This document shows, piece after piece, positions 33,466 through 45,790 of a stretch of 64,000 bases of DNA. Each line of letters starts with the position of its first letter. Position 1 is the stretch's first letter. Source of the stretch: Gari tellinella. Lineage: Eukaryota > Mollusca > Bivalvia > Cardiida > Psammobiidae. The stretch covers positions 25,808,119-25,872,118 of the forward strand of contig OV277872.1 of NCBI GenBank assembly GCA_922989275.2, written 5' to 3'. Below the pieces are notes generated by a model. That model did not search any database and had not been told where the DNA came from. It saw only the letters and a list, made by a program, of their open reading frames with translations. A program made the translations under genes and the position numbers.

Positions 33466-33752
33466 AGGGCCAAAAGGCTTGAACTATGAGGCATCGATTA
33501 ACCAAAAACAATAAGACCCCACTATAAAACGACCACTTAAAAGTAAGCTTGTTTTGTTATGATTTTGTTTTGTTTTGCTGGTGTTTAAGGCACGAAAGTG
33601 CTTAAAAGCAAGATATAAGTAAAGCAGAAAATCGCTGTGTGAGCTTTCAGCTTTGCTTTCCTGTTATTTATTTTGTATTGACGAGATACTGTATGTATTA
33701 GTCAAAGAATAAAATATGTTCTGTTCTGTTCTGTTCCTGTTGCAGTAAGCTA

Positions 33753-33998
33753 CGGTGGAGAATGTGTTATTCTTTCCCAATAAACGCGTTTACGCTAAAA
33801 CTATTATCTGCAGTGCAAACAGTTTGGAGCCAGATCAGACGCCGGATTACCCGGCGTCTGATCAGGCTCTAAACTGTTTGCCACTCAGATCAACATGAAT
33901 AGTCAAAATTGTCGAAAAGTTGTCTTTTTCTATGTTTTAGTGCAATGCGTTTGCGTACGTTTGCGTTTAAACGGGAAAGAATAACAGATTCTCCACTG
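33753..33998. mobile_element. Family A fold-back element
   Basis: TA-flanked complete copy, tip GCCGGATTACCCGGC. A stray LINE tail, AATAAAATATGTTCTG repeated TTCTG, lies just upstream at 33710-33735. Confidence 0.92.
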
Positions 33999-34199
33999 TA
34001 CCACCCTTCTTTGAACACCGGGTCTGAGTGGCTATAAAAGAGAGGTATAACTGTGTATTGAACTATAGGTTTAAAGCAAAACTAATCGCCCGTGACTTCT
34101 CAATGAATTCTTATTTACCCGATTTTATCGAAGAACACTCGACAGTTGTTGAATAGAATAAATAAGTTCTATACTTGTGACACTCAGTTTTAAACCTAT

Positions 34200-34520
34200 T
34201 GCTCGAGAAAGGTCGCGAGATCGCGTCTTATGTTTAAATAGACATTTTATAAAATTGAACTGGAGTGGATAGAGAGCCATTAAATAACATCCCCAGGCCT
34301 TTCTGCGTTGGTAACGCGTAAACAGGTAGCGTTGCCAAGTTCGTTGTTTACGGGCAGGGAAGTTGGTTACCGTATTTAGAAAAAGTGCGCGTGTTTTGTG
34401 ATTGGAGCCGCATGGTATAGAAGTGGCGGAAAGGGAACATTAGAAACAAAAGAGCAATAGCAAGAGACGTGGTTTGAGGCACGGACAGTTAACTTGGAAT
34501 ATTAATCAATATCTTTCACA
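34200..34520 (+). promoter_or_regulatory. Possible promoter and 5' UTR of the EF-hand/RS gene
   Basis: This stretch before the inferred ATG is less AT-rich than its surroundings and holds several CG dinucleotides and GCG motifs around 34300-34460. It is unusually free of the fold-back repeats found on both sides. I see no convincing TATA box at a fixed distance. The assignment rests on position and composition only. Confidence 0.25.
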
Positions 34521-34523
34521 ATG
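34521..34523 (+). CDS. Exon 1 (coding part): ATG only, then an intron
   Basis: The sequence TTTCACAATG is followed at once by a strong donor, GTAGGT, at 34524. Joining this ATG to exon 2 in phase 0 gives M-G-K-H-H-K. An intron directly after the start codon is familiar from animal calmodulin genes, another EF-hand family, so the arrangement is plausible. Exon 2 itself has no usable in-frame start inside the exon, so some upstream start is needed. The intron would be about 15.2 kb and full of repeats. Another upstream exon could supply the start instead. Confidence 0.4.
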
Positions 34524-34644
34524 GTAGGTATTATTCTATGTTTATTAATTTTCGAACTAACAATACAATGGAATAATAGAAGTTTGTTTATGTTTATGGT
34601 GGTAAAACCGTCGCTACTTTATACCGCTAGGGTGACATTTTTAC

Positions 34645-34765
34645 TAGAGCAGGTATATATTGCAAACAGTTAAAAGCCTGATCAGACGCCGGATAACCCG
34701 GTGTCTGATCAGGCTTCAAACTGTTTGACACACAGAACAGTTTTAAAACTATGTATACCTTCTTT
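34645..34765. repeat. Isolated central hairpin, GATCAGACGCCGG type
   Basis: GCAAACAGTTAAAAGCCTGA...TCAGGCTTCAAACTGTTTG without the family A arms; GTATA and TATAC lie outside. In intron 1 of the EF-hand/RS gene. Confidence 0.7.
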
Positions 34766-34995
34766 TTCTACACTTAACCCATTCATGGCTGTCGTCTACA
34801 AATGCATATATCGGCACACCGTGTAGACCCTGACGAGAAACCACGATTCGCGACGTCACATCAGGGTCTGTAATGTTTGCTAGCTGATGTGAAATGATAT
34901 GCTGTATGAACAATAACTACAGTGTCTTTAGATCACTCATGTACATGTACATTGTATATCTATAATAGTGCCTTTAAATCACCCTTATACATTTA

Positions 34996-35241
34996 CAGGG
35001 GAGAAAACGTTATTCTTTCCCAAGAAACGCGTTTACGCTAAAACTATTATTTTCACTGCAAACAGTTTGGAGCCAGATCAGACGCCGGGTAACCCGGCGT
35101 CTGATCAGGCTCAAAACTGTTTGCCACCAAGATAAACATGAAATATCAGAATTGTCCAAAAAGTTGTTCTTTTCTACGTTTTAGCGCTTTGCGTTTGCGT
35201 ACGTTTGCGATTAAACGGGAAATAATAACAGATTCTCCACT
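34996..35241. mobile_element. Family A fold-back element (intron 1)
   Basis: TA-flanked; left end CAGGGGAGAAAACGTTATTC, right end TCTCCACTG. Confidence 0.9.
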
Positions 35242-35730
35242 GTATATATACATGTACATGTATACCTATCTACTATAGTCTTTAGATCACCCTTAAAAAT
35301 GTACATGTATATCTATATGGAAATCAATCAGCGAGCACATAGGGCCATAATTTGTTACAGGTTACATGTTCATTGACTGAATATTCAGGCCAACAGGAGG
35401 CAACGTTCAAATGGATACGAACACAATCAAGAATGTGGTCAATTCTGAATCAACACTGTGTACACCTCTTCCTTTATCCTAAAACCACGTGTATGATATC
35501 TGAGTACCGTAGCCTACTTCATTCCTAAAACACTTTTCTCCCTAGAACTTCAAATAGACAATTCCAGTTTCCAATTTAGTCTAGTCCATGTTTGACTATT
35601 AAGGTTTGTTTTTGTTAAACTAATGCAATATGACAAAAAGTGCTGACCCTGATCAGGGGTCTTAATTTTAAACTGGAATTGTCCATTTAAAGCCTAAGTT
35701 TGGAAATATTTCAGCAGCTACCTGTCTTAA

Positions 35731-35974
35731 CCCTTTGAACCCTAGTCCCGCATATTGGCGTCCTTTGCAAACAGTGAACAGGTAAATAATACACTTGTCC
35801 TACATGCAAACAGTGAAGACCCAGATCAGAGGGCTCCTAAGGAGCCCTCTGATCAGGGTCCTCACTGTTTGTCATAATGCAAAACATTGACAAAAACAAC
35901 CCTTAAAAGTCATAAATGGACTAGACTTATATGGAAACTGGAATTGTCCATTTAAAGTTTTAGGGAGGAAAGAG
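35731..35974 (+). mobile_element. Family D fold-back element, TTAA borders (intron 1)
   Basis: TTAA at 35727-35730 and 35975-35978; hairpin ACAGTGAAGACCCAGATCAG with GGGCTCCTAAGGAGCCC tip. Reference copy for family D. A reversed partial copy lies at 35540-35700 and another at about 35985-36200. Confidence 0.88.
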
Positions 35975-36247
35975 TTAACAGATTCAACTCTAGCGACGAG
36001 TATACTCGTAATTAACAAACACTGATCTTGAGAAGAGTACAATGGTTCTATGCTAACAATGTAGAACCTGATCAGAGGGCTCCTACACCTGCACTATTTG
36101 TAATTTCTCAATAGATTGTTAAAATCAACCTTAAATTGTCAAATATAGACTAGACTTAATTGGATATTGGACTTGTCCATTAAAGGTTTCAGGATTGAGT
36201 GAGTTAAAGATTTTTATTTTGTGTGTCGCTGAAGAGAGGTTTTACTG

Positions 36248-36609
36248 TACAGTGCTCCCTCTCTACAACAACAACCAATGGGAGACAGCGATTATGTGTG
36301 TTGTTCGGATGAGTTGTTATAGGGACGGAAATTGGCTTACATTTGAAAACAGCTTGAATCCAGATCAGACACAGCGTAACGCAGAATCAGGATTCAAGCT
36401 GTTTGCCACTCTTTCTTATATTTGTTCTATCAAAATGTCCAATATGTAGCTTTGAGAACTTGAAAACAGCAAAGGATAATTTCAAGCAGACGATATTGCA
36501 GACGTGAAAAGGTTATACATAATCGTCTTGTTTTGGGGAGCAGCGGTAAGCCTCGTTGTGAGGAGGGAATCGTTGTTCGGAGGGCCGTTGTAGGGAGAGA
36601 GCGCTGTTA
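36248..36609. mobile_element. Family E fold-back element (intron 1)
   Basis: TACAGTGCTCCCTCTCTACA to GTAGGGAGAGAGCGCTGTTA. The left neighbour, GAGAGGTTTTACTGTA, is a family H right end. Confidence 0.85.
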
Positions 36610-36759
36610 TACCATTACTCCAAGGCTTTTGTAATATGAGATATGAAATCTGAGCTGTAGTATTGTCTCTGTAAGTATTGTCAACTCCTGGTACAATATT
36701 ACCCGTCTAGTACAACCGCTCCTAAAGGAGACACTGTGATTGTTGCATAGAAAGGTTAC

Positions 36760-36845
36760 CGTTTCAAGCATGTTGTAAAAGTTAACAGAAAGCTCCTCTA
36801 TGTGCTTTCTGCTTTGCTTTCAGCATACTTTAAGTACACACTTGT
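36760..36845. repeat. Family H-like hairpin core
   Basis: CAGAAAGCTCCTCTATGTGC...TTTCTGCTTTGC. Similar cores occur at 27425-27510, 38670-38755, 40160-40235 and 63180-63260. Confidence 0.5.
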
Positions 36846-36929
36846 CTTTAACTCCGAAAACCAAACAATCATTTAAGAGGCCATATTAACAGGAACTCAC
36901 TGTATTGCTAATTACCTTTTGGCACCTAA

Positions 36930-37123
36930 GACCCTTTACTGTCCTAAAGCCATGGCAGTACATGTTCAATGGTTATTCGCAAACAGTTTGGATCCTGATC
37001 AGACGCCGCGTAACGCGGCGTCTGATCAAGATCCTAACTGTTTGACACTCATGAAAAATTTGCTTTATAAAATCAGACGACAATTCTTTAAAGCAGATGA
37101 CGTCATGGCAGTGAAGAGGTTAA
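36930..37123. mobile_element. Family B fold-back element (intron 1)
   Basis: CCCTTTACTGTCC at the left, GTCATGGCAGTGAAGAGGTTAA at the right; hairpin tip GCCGCGTAACGCGGC. Confidence 0.78.
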
Positions 37124-37555
37124 GCAATTTACGTCTGCAAAATGGTTTGTCGGCTATATTCCTACGGTAATTTTTTCCGCAATTTACTTAAGATTTAATC
37201 ATCATTATGTCGAACAGTTTAGAACCTGATGCATGGGGCGCTGGCTTATTTGGATGCGTCATGTCGATTCAAATTACATGTAGATAATTGCAATTCCACC
37301 ATATAAGAGCTAAAAATGAAAGGTCTAGGTCATGTAGGCGACTCGGATCGGGTTTCAAAGAGAAGAAAATAACTGCATATCTTCTGAGTATATAATTTTA
37401 ACCCTTTCTCTGCTGCAATAGTGTCTGCTTAAAGCTGTCGTCTGCTGTTTTTGTCAAAGATAAATATTGAGCATTTTGACAGTAGAAACCTAAATAAGAG
37501 TGTCAAACAATTTGGACCCAGATCAGATATCGCATAAAAGTACGGCTTATGCAAG

Positions 37556-37900
37556 TACAGTGGGAACAAATATACTCTTTCCCAAAGAGCGTGTTATCTT
37601 AAATACAAGTTATGTTCCTTGCAAACAGCGTAAAACCAGATAAAACGCCAAATAAATCGGAGTCTGAACAGTTGCCAAACTTTCTCCTGTTCAATTAAAA
37701 AAGGTTTCATTTGTGTACATGTTATCGCAAGATCTATTTCGCTTGCGTTTAGTATTGTTAAAACGTGAAATAAAATCTTCCCAAGCGTACAAACACATGT
37801 ACGTCTATACATATATTTACCAAAAACTGAAATACTTAAAAATCTGATATTATTATTAGTATATTTACTATTAACAATAAGCATCTGGTATGTTCCAATC
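37556..37900. mobile_element. Very decayed family A copy (intron 1)
   Basis: TACAGTGGGAACAAATATAC and CTTTCCCAAAGAGCGTGTTA survive at the left; the centre keeps GCAAACAGCGTAAAACCAGA. Confidence 0.5.
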
Positions 37901-38111
37901 ATTTAATCGACAACATCACAAAAACAGCTATATAAAAACGTCTATGTTCAAGTAAATATAATGCTTCTGAATGTAGAGTACATCTGAACTTCGATGTCTC
38001 GAACTCGCTTCAGTAGAAATTTATCTGTATTTCATAGTCTATCGTGGCTTAGCCTTTGAAGTAAGGGTGGGTTCGACTCCAGCGATATTGATCGAGGTTC
38101 GACTATGAATA

Positions 38112-38361
38112 CAGTGGAGAAAGCGTTATTCTTTCTCGTTTTTAAAACGCAAACGAAACGCAGACGCAAAACACTAAAATGTACAAAAGGTCAACTTTTT
38201 AACAATTCTGACTTTTTATTTTGATTTGAGTGTCACACAGTTTGGAGCCTGATCAGACGCCGGGTTACCCGGCGTCTGATCAGGCTCCAAGCTGTTTGCA
38301 CTGAAAATAATTGTTTTAGCATAAACGCGTTTCCTAGGAAAGAATAACGTTTTCTCCTCTG
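38112..38361. mobile_element. Family A fold-back element (intron 1)
   Basis: TA-flanked complete copy with GCCGGGTTACCCGGC. Upstream (37985-38110) is a family I relic ending GAGGTTCGACTATG. Confidence 0.92.
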
Positions 38362-38764
38362 TAACAACATGAGTTGTGATATAGTGTAGGTCTAAGACCC
38401 TGTTTCTATATGTTCATAATGTTAGCAACAAGCAAACATGAAAGTCCGCCTTTGCACCCACTCAAAAGACGACATGTATTCGATGTTTGTTCTAATAATT
38501 AGATGCAGATGACTGCTGTACGTTCTGGTTTTTTTAAGCAACCATATTTGTTAACCCATTCCCTCTTAGAAATGACTTTCAACGCATGTATTAATTCCGC
38601 ACATATGTCTTTGCGTGCTTCTGCCAAGTCATGTTTAAAAGCTGTAAGAAACTTTTGTTTCGTCCTGACAAAGATTCTTTAAACAGGCTGACAGTAAGGC
38701 AGAAAACTTCGAAAGTAGATTTCTGCTATACACCCTCAGCTTGCTTTAAGCAGCTACCGATGTG

Positions 38765-39025
38765 AAATACTGTAATCAAGCAAAGGGGGAACCGTCAACG
38801 AGTACTTTTTCAGCGATCATAATCGCGTTATCTAAAGACATAAATAATTGTAAGAGAGTCTATAAAAAGTGCCCCAGGCATTTAATAATCTAGTTTCGTA
38901 TAGGCATGTAGGTAAATCCAATTTTCAAGCATGGTTCTTAATCCTCTTAAAAGTCTTTCAAGGTGAAAGCCATTTGATCTGCTAACAATACGACACATGT
39001 TGAACTCATTGCTACCCACACTCAA
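38765..39025. other. No gene or clear repeat
   Basis: Intron 1 sequence without visible structure. Confidence 0.5.
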
Positions 39026-39027
39026 CA

Positions 39028-39336
39028 CTCTTAACCCATTTAGTAGACATTAGCACACAGTGTAGACACTGGTGAGACATCGCGTTACGTGGCGTCTCAT
39101 CAGGGTCTGCACAGTTTGCTATTTTATATGAAATGTTCTGTCGTATGGGCAAGCACTGCAGAGTCACAGGTGCGAATAAGATACTCATTGAGCCCTAGTG
39201 ACGCATATATGCGTCCTCTACCAAGTGTACTTGTGAAGAGTTCATTTGTCTAATGCAAACAGTGAAGTCTCTGATTAGAGGACTCCTGCAGGAACCCTCT
39301 AATCAGAGACTTCACTGTTTGTCTTTCTGCAATATT

Positions 39337-39368
<32 letters not shown>

Positions 39369-39455
39369 CGCAAGAGTCTAGAGTCTAAAATGGACCAGCC
39401 TTAATTGAAAACTGGAATTGTCCATTGGAAGTTTCAGGAGATAATGAGTTTAGAG
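39028..39455. mobile_element. Two adjacent TTAACCC-type fold-backs
   Basis: The first hairpin is ACAGTGTAGACACTGGTGAG around GCGTTACGTGGC (39057-39120). The second is a family D copy with ACAGTGAAGTCTCTGATTAG (39255-39320), followed by a poly-A run at 39343-39368 and the family D arm. Confidence 0.65.
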
Positions 39456-40140
39456 AGCAATTTATGCCTCTTCAAGTGTTGTCGCTATATACAAGTAAAT
39501 CTGCACTTCAAGGTAAATATACTACACTTGTTCTTTTCACCATCTAGCCCATTCTGAAATATATTTTAGTGTTTGCACTACATTATATCTATAAATTTGT
39601 ATTCGGTTAAGTACAGCCCTCTTTGCAAATATTTCTGGAGAAGCCATATGATTTATTCACATCACACCCTCGACAACCTGTGATCTTGTAATCCTCTTGA
39701 TAAGCCCGTTTCACTTTCACCATATTGTGAGCTGGGGTTTTTCTTTTATTATTAACAAGCATATCCCTGTTTCATTGAATATCCATATATCCATGACATA
39801 AAGTTGAATTTCAATAAATCAAACTCTTAAGTCGATTTTACCCATATATCTTAGGTTGAATTTAGATTTTAATGTTTAATTTACCCGTATTTCTAAGGTT
39901 GAATTCAGATTTCACGCGTTCGCTTCAGTTGAATCGGCTTATATTTCTTAGTTTGTTAACTGAAATTCGGTTCATAAACATCCATTAATAATCAATAAAA
40001 AGAATAATTTTAGATTCGAACAAATAAGTGTCTGTTTAAAACAAAACTCATTTAGATGAACAAGTTTACAATCACTGATGTTGTATACACGACCAAATAA
40101 TGCTCTGAGGAAATAATATCAAATATGTTATAGATCTACA
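39456..40140. other. No gene; possible family I relic near 39800-39960
   Basis: Repeated AAGTTGAATTT/TTCAGTTGAATCGG wording is suggestive of family I but too worn to bound. Confidence 0.35.
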
Positions 40141-40545
40141 GTGAGCCTCTCCTGAGACAGGTGTCGGCTTAAAGCAAGAGTAAAGAAAAGCAAAAAGCTC
40201 CTTCTTCATTTGATATTGCTTTAAGCAGCATCCAGGCTTAAACATCAAACTTTTAACTTCAAATAGCGGTCAAAATAGATATTGTTTTACTGTAAGTTGA
40301 ATAGTTCAGGTTGTAAATATAAACAAAAAAGGCATTCCGTGACAGAGAACAAATAGTTGACGTTTTCTTAACATAATCTGTCTGTTCGTCCGTCCTTTTA
40401 TGCCTAATCTGCTTTAATTTCATTCCTGCTTTAAGCAGTCATTTCTCGATCGTCTATAGTATCTGAGATTACTGGCGTCACAATGGCTCGGCAAAGACGC
40501 CCTAATGTGATTCTCTTGAGATCAAAGTTAAAAAAGACACACACG

Positions 40546-40908
40546 TACAGCTTTCCCTCTTTACAATTACATCCAATGGGAGACAAACATTGAGTGCGTT
40601 GTTCGGAGGGAGTCGTTGTAGGGAGGTAAATTGGCTTACATTTGCAAACAGCTTGAATCCAGATCAGACGCCGCGTAACGCGGCGTCTGATCTGGATTCA
40701 AGCTGTTTGTCACTCGTCATTAAGTTTTTTTTCTATCAAAATGTCCATTATGTAACTTTGAGAAAAACAGCAGACGACAATTTTAAGCAGATGTAGTATT
40801 GCATCCATGAAAAGTTTGGATATAAATGTCTTGTTTGGAGACAGCGATAGGGGTCGTTGTAAGGAGGGAGTCGTTGTCGGGAGGGCCGTTGTTGAAAGGG
40901 ATCACTTT
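40546..40908. mobile_element. Family E fold-back element (intron 1)
   Basis: TACAGCTTTCCCTCTTTACA at the left; CGTTGTAAGGAGGGAGTCGT and GGGAGGGCCGTTG at the right. The perfect central hairpin has AAACAGCTTGAATCCAGATC arms and the GCCGCGTAACGCGGC tip. Confidence 0.85.
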
Positions 40909-41336
40909 ATATCTTAATCTGAGTTTTAATGCACACGACAAATTGAAAGCAGACGATAATCAAGCAAGATATGGTTTCACAAGAAATTCTTTCAGCTGAC
41001 ACGAATACTCACTCGATCGTATTAGCGTGACCCTTTCATGCAAAGAATGTGTAAGTAGAAACGTCTAATCCATAGTAAGGTCTTACTAAAACTTTAATGA
41101 GATTTTGGGGTCATATCTTACAAATCGGTATAGTTCTAATTATCGATCAAAATAGAACAGTGTGGGAATATTCACGTCAGTAAGAACTGAACTGAACAAA
41201 CCAAGAATTTCACTTCTTCCTCCTTACCAGGTTTACATGTCTATGTCTGCTTCAGAAATGTCGTCTAAGAAAAAGCACAGAATCAATATTTTTTGTATTT
41301 ATCATTTTTAGATTAAGAAAGTTTATATGCTTGTGT

Positions 41337-41480
41337 CTATTACTACTACAATTACTACTACTACTGTAACTACTAAAACAACAACTGCTGCTACTACTAC
41401 TTCTAATTCTACTACGACTACTTCTACCATCACAAAAACTACTACTACCACTACTATTACTACTGTGTATTATTACCACC
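41337..41480. repeat. (ACT)n-rich trinucleotide block
   Basis: ACTACTACT-type repeats with interruptions. The antisense poly-Ser frame is a by-product. Confidence 0.85.
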
Positions 41481-41631
41481 ACCAAAAACTTATAATTGCT
41501 TGATCTTTATTTATCTTATAAGCCTGTGTTTATGTAAGATTTGTCAATAATTTATTGATTCATTAATTCGTTCATTCATTAAGTTATTGATACGATCATT
41601 GGTCATCCAAACAAATCATAGTGATTTCTAA

Positions 41632-42030
41632 ACAGATAAGAGCCACTCGGCGTGTCTGATCTTGCTCAAAACCGTCTGCTACTCAGATGAAAAAAGATAG
41701 TCAGAATTAATTTTTACATGTTATACAGTGGAGAATCTGTTATTCTTTCCCGATAAACGCGTTTACGCTAAAACTATTTTTTCTTTTACAAACAGTTTGG
41801 AGCCAGATCAGACGCCGGGTTACCCGGCGTCTGATCTGGCTCCAAACTGTTTGCCACCAATATAAACATGAGTTATCAGAATTGTCCAAAAATTGTTCTT
41901 TTCTACGTTTTAGGGCTTTGCGTTTGCGTACGTTTGCGTTTAAACGGGAAAGAATAACAGATTATCCACTGTAACAATGCGTTTGTGCTTAGTTTAATGA
42001 AACGGGAGATTCTAACGTCTTCTCCGTTAT
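41632..42030. mobile_element. Old family A copy entered by a younger one
   Basis: Worn right-half sequence (GTCTGATCTTGCTCAAAACC to 41722) resumes after the inner copy with CAATGCGTTTGTGCTTAG and ends TCTTCTCCGTTA. Confidence 0.7.
41726..41971. mobile_element. Family A fold-back element, nested (intron 1)
   Basis: TA-flanked complete copy with GCCGGGTTACCCGGC tip. Confidence 0.92.
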
Positions 42031-42044
42031 ACATGAACGGTACT

Positions 42045-42250
42045 GTACGTTATTCTTTCACGATATTAAACGAAAGTAAACAAACTGCACTAAAATGTTA
42101 TAAATTAGAACTTTTTTAATAAACTCACGCTTCACTTTTTTCATTTTAGTCGCAGACAGTTTGAAGCCTGATCTGATCTGACTCCAAAATATGTGCAATC
42201 GAAATAGTAGTTTTAGCATAAACGTGTATGTAGGTAAAGAATAAGGTCGT
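42045..42250. mobile_element. Decayed family A copy
   Basis: ACGTTATTCTTTCACG at the left and AAACGTGTATGTAGGTAAAG at the right; the hairpin tip is deleted. Confidence 0.6.
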
Positions 42251-42253
42251 CTT

Positions 42254-42474
42254 AACCCTTTACCCAATAACCCGTTTATAACATTAAAGACAGGTGATCA
42301 CTTAAATCAGGTTGAAAGTAAAGCAGAATGTGCCTGCTTTAAGCTAAAGTCTGCTAGGATATATAAGATATTTGTAATGGTAATTGTTTATTAGGGTATA
42401 AACTGGAACTATTTTCTTCAGCGGAGGAATAAATTAAATACGCTAAAAGTCCCTTCTATGGGGGAAAGGGTTAA
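42254..42474 (-). mobile_element. Family C fold-back element
   Basis: TTAACCCTTTACCCAATAAC at the left and GGGGGAAAGGGTTAA at the right; one hairpin arm is partly lost. Confidence 0.8.
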
Positions 42475-42569
42475 GTGTATTTGGGTAAGGCCACGTTCGT
42501 TTGTACACGTGACTAAAGGCAACAGCGTAAACATTGAATTTACTGTACTTTAAAACCGAAGAATAGGTA

Positions 42570-42815
42570 CAGTGGAGAATCTGTTATTCTTTCCCAATAA
42601 ACGCGTTTACGCTAAAACTATTATTTGCAGTACAAACAGTTTGGAGCCAGACCAGACGCCGGGTAACCCGGCGTCTGATCAGGCTCCAAACTGTTTGCCA
42701 CCAAAATAAACAAGAATTATCAGAATTGTCCAAAAGTTGTTCTTTTCTACGTTTTAGTGCTTTGCGTTTGCGTACGTTTGCGTTTAAACGGGAAAGAATA
42801 ACAGATTCTCCACTG
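42570..42815. mobile_element. Family A fold-back element (intron 1)
   Basis: TA-flanked complete copy with GCCGGGTAACCCGGC tip. Confidence 0.93.
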
Positions 42816-44207
42816 TATGAATAAAATTAAGAAACTAATCCCTTCACTGCCTTACTGTCAGTACAATGTTTATTTGTAGACAATGTTGATCCTGGTCAGA
42901 CGCCGCGTCACTGTTGGCATAATTGTTCTAGCATAATAGAGTCTAGCAGTAAAATAGTTAAAGGTACGATTCCTAAAATCGTAGAACTTTTATAAGCAAC
43001 TTATGGTAGACCTGTAAATTGAAAAATTAAACATTTGGTCTGATCTTTGGTCCAGATTGTTTGACACCCTAATTCTATTTCACTCAATCGCCAAATAGAA
43101 CGATTTAATTTTCTTAACTATGCAGACGATATTTTCAAAAGATAACGAACATTTAAACCCCTGAGATGGCTTAGCGCGAATTTACTTTCTTCATTTTACA
43201 AACAGTTTTGATCCAGATCAGTTACATAAATCTCTATTCAGAAACCTAAACTTTGATTCTAATAGATCGAATGTGTGTGATCTGGAATTCAAACCGCTAT
43301 ATAAATTCATCAAACTTTCTGTAACACAATCGGAAAAATAACGACAGACGACAAATGTGAAGCAGACAACATTTTACAGTCCTCAATGTTAACCTCAACC
43401 CACGTGGGGGTCCTTGCAATAAGAGTTATAGTCATTTCGTAACCGAGTCATTTCGTAACCGGTAAAATAAGTCATTTCGTAGCCGAATTTTTGGTCATTT
43501 CGTAACCGCGCAAAACCTTAAAGTCATTTCGTAACCGATTTTTTGGTCATTTCGTAGCCGACAAAAAAGTTGAATTAGTCATTTCGTAACCACCAACAAT
43601 TAAAAAATGAATGGCCCCAAAGAAGGCATAAGTCATTTCGTAGCCGAATATTTTTTTCTTTGTTTTTTTTTTATAAATTTTTTGTGCAGTTTCCTGAACT
43701 TATTTCAACAAAAATGTGCAAACATGCAAAGTTAAGAAATTATGTAAAGAGTGTAATGGGGGCCGAATTGATTATAAACCCTGATTAATAGAATTGTAAT
43801 CAAGTTGTTGAATATTGTTTTAAATAGAAATAATATTACGTGTCTCTATGCAATTAAATTCATATGAGTGTTCTATTCTTTAAAATTGGAAACGACATCC
43901 GACATAAATAGATATATAAAAGGTGTATATTTGATCATTAATCGCTCATTATATGTTATGCGTGTTTTAAGATGAAACCCAACACCGACACAAATTGGTT
44001 TACAGTTGGATGTTTAATTTATCGTTAATCGATCATTATATCACGAAGAGGTATATTGTCCACACCTTTAATTTTTCAATAGAAGTTTTGTCTCACCTTT
44101 TGGGATTGCTTTACAGTTGGATGTTTAATTTATCGTTAATCGATCATTATATCACGTGCAGAAAATTCCATCTTGAGCAGCCAATTGTACATAACGTTAC
44201 ATTGATA

Positions 44208-44453
44208 CAGTGGAGAAAACGTTATTCTTTCCCGTTAAAATGCAAACGAAACGCAAACACAAATCACTAAAATGGAGAACGGACAGCTTTTTGAAAGTTC
44301 TGACTTTTCATTTGTTTCAGAGTGGCAAACAGTTTGGAGTCTGGTCAGACGCATGAGTACCCAGCGTCTTATCTGGCTCCAAACTGTTTGGAATGGAAAA
44401 AATAGTTTAAGCGTAAACACGTTTATTGGGAAAGAATAACGTTTTCTCCGCTG
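44208..44453. mobile_element. Family A fold-back element inside the 3.1-kb transposon
   Basis: TA-flanked; left CAGTGGAGAAAACGTTATTC, right TTTTCTCCGCTG; the tip is worn (GCATGAGTACCCAGC). Confidence 0.88.
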
Positions 44454-44853
44454 TACGCACCTTAGTTGAAATACAGGTCCAAAAGTATATATGAATAAGA
44501 GTTGAGTTTAAAGTAAATAAATGATTGCTGATTTACTTTTATTTTGCTTTAAGCAGTGATCTTCCTAATTGAACTGGCTATTTAGAATACGTAGGAATAA
44601 AAGATTGAACTAGTTGTGCATTAAATTCATTCTTGAGCAGCCGCTTGTACATAACGTTGCATTCATATGCACTTTAGCTGAAAAACAGGTCAAACATTTT
44701 TTTATTGGTATTTAAGACAGATGGCAGCTTAAAGCAAGGTGATTGCTTAATTGAATTACAGGTACATGGGTAAATATGAATAAGATGCTTTAGTCTAATT
44801 TAGCGAGATAAGTGAAATGGACCGTGACAAATCCAATCGCTGTAGGAGTAGGT

Positions 44854-45068
44854 ATTGGGTGTGGCTTATGAAGAAGATTTATTTGATTGGTTGCAAGGTG
44901 TGAGATATCAACTTGTAGACTTCGAACATTTAAAAATTGGTAGTGGGTGTGGCTTATGAAGAAGATTTATTATATTGGTTGAATGTTTTGAGAACAATAA
45001 CCTGTAGACTTCGAACAATAAAAATTAGATATTGGGTGTGGTTTATGATATAGGTGTATTTGATTGGT
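44854..45068 (+). repeat. Three 88-bp tandem units
   Basis: Each begins (A/T)TTGGGTGTGG(C/T)TTATGA, or AGTGGGTGTGGC in unit 2, followed by GATTTATT and CTTGTAGACTTCGAACA. Confidence 0.8.
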
Positions 45069-45598
45069 TTGAAAGAATAACCTGATGCAAACGAATTAAT
45101 ACGATTGTTTTTAATTTTTTATAAAATAAGTGAACTTTGTAGTTTCTTTGAAATATAAATAAGTTTACTTAGATTCAGTAAATCTTCATTTTTTGATGTA
45201 GACATTCGTTTCTAAGATTTATTTGATGCAGGCCATCTGTAATAAAATGCTTTTATGTATTAATATTAAATAGCTATAATTTGGTGTGTAATGCCTAAAA
45301 TAGAAAACCGTTCACTCTTATCAGATACAGATCTTTATTCGGCATCAAATAGCATAAGCATAAGCATATTCATAAAAAGTTTACATTTATTATTTACAGC
45401 TAGGTCTAGCTTGTTAAAAATTATGAATATATTATGCATAGCAAATAGTGAACGTTCTGCTATTTTTTGCTGTGTTCGGAACCAATTCCCGTTTTTGAAA
45501 ATGTTTATCCCAAGATATTTATCAATACATAGTTTCTTTTCTACCAGCTACAGTAAAACCTCTCTAAAACGGCCACCTGTCATTATTTCAATCAAATA

Positions 45599-45790
45599 TT
45601 AACTCTTTGAACCCTAGTCACGCATATATGCGTCATTTGCAAACAGTGTATCCGTGATACGTGCACTTGTCCTGTGCACCTAAAGGAGCCACCTGATCAG
45701 GGTCTACATTGTTTGTTCTTTTGACATAGACTGTGAAAGTCAACCCTAAAATGTAAAAAATGGACTAGACTGAATTGAAAATTGCACCAC
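45599..45790. mobile_element. Family D remnant
   Basis: TTAACTCTTTGAACCCTAGT with CAGTGTATCC and a right arm TGGACTAGACTGAATTG; the hairpin is mostly deleted. Confidence 0.6.

Noticed and set aside
41252..41485. Serine-rich ORF on the minus strand
   Set aside because: Translation of the (ACT)n microsatellite.
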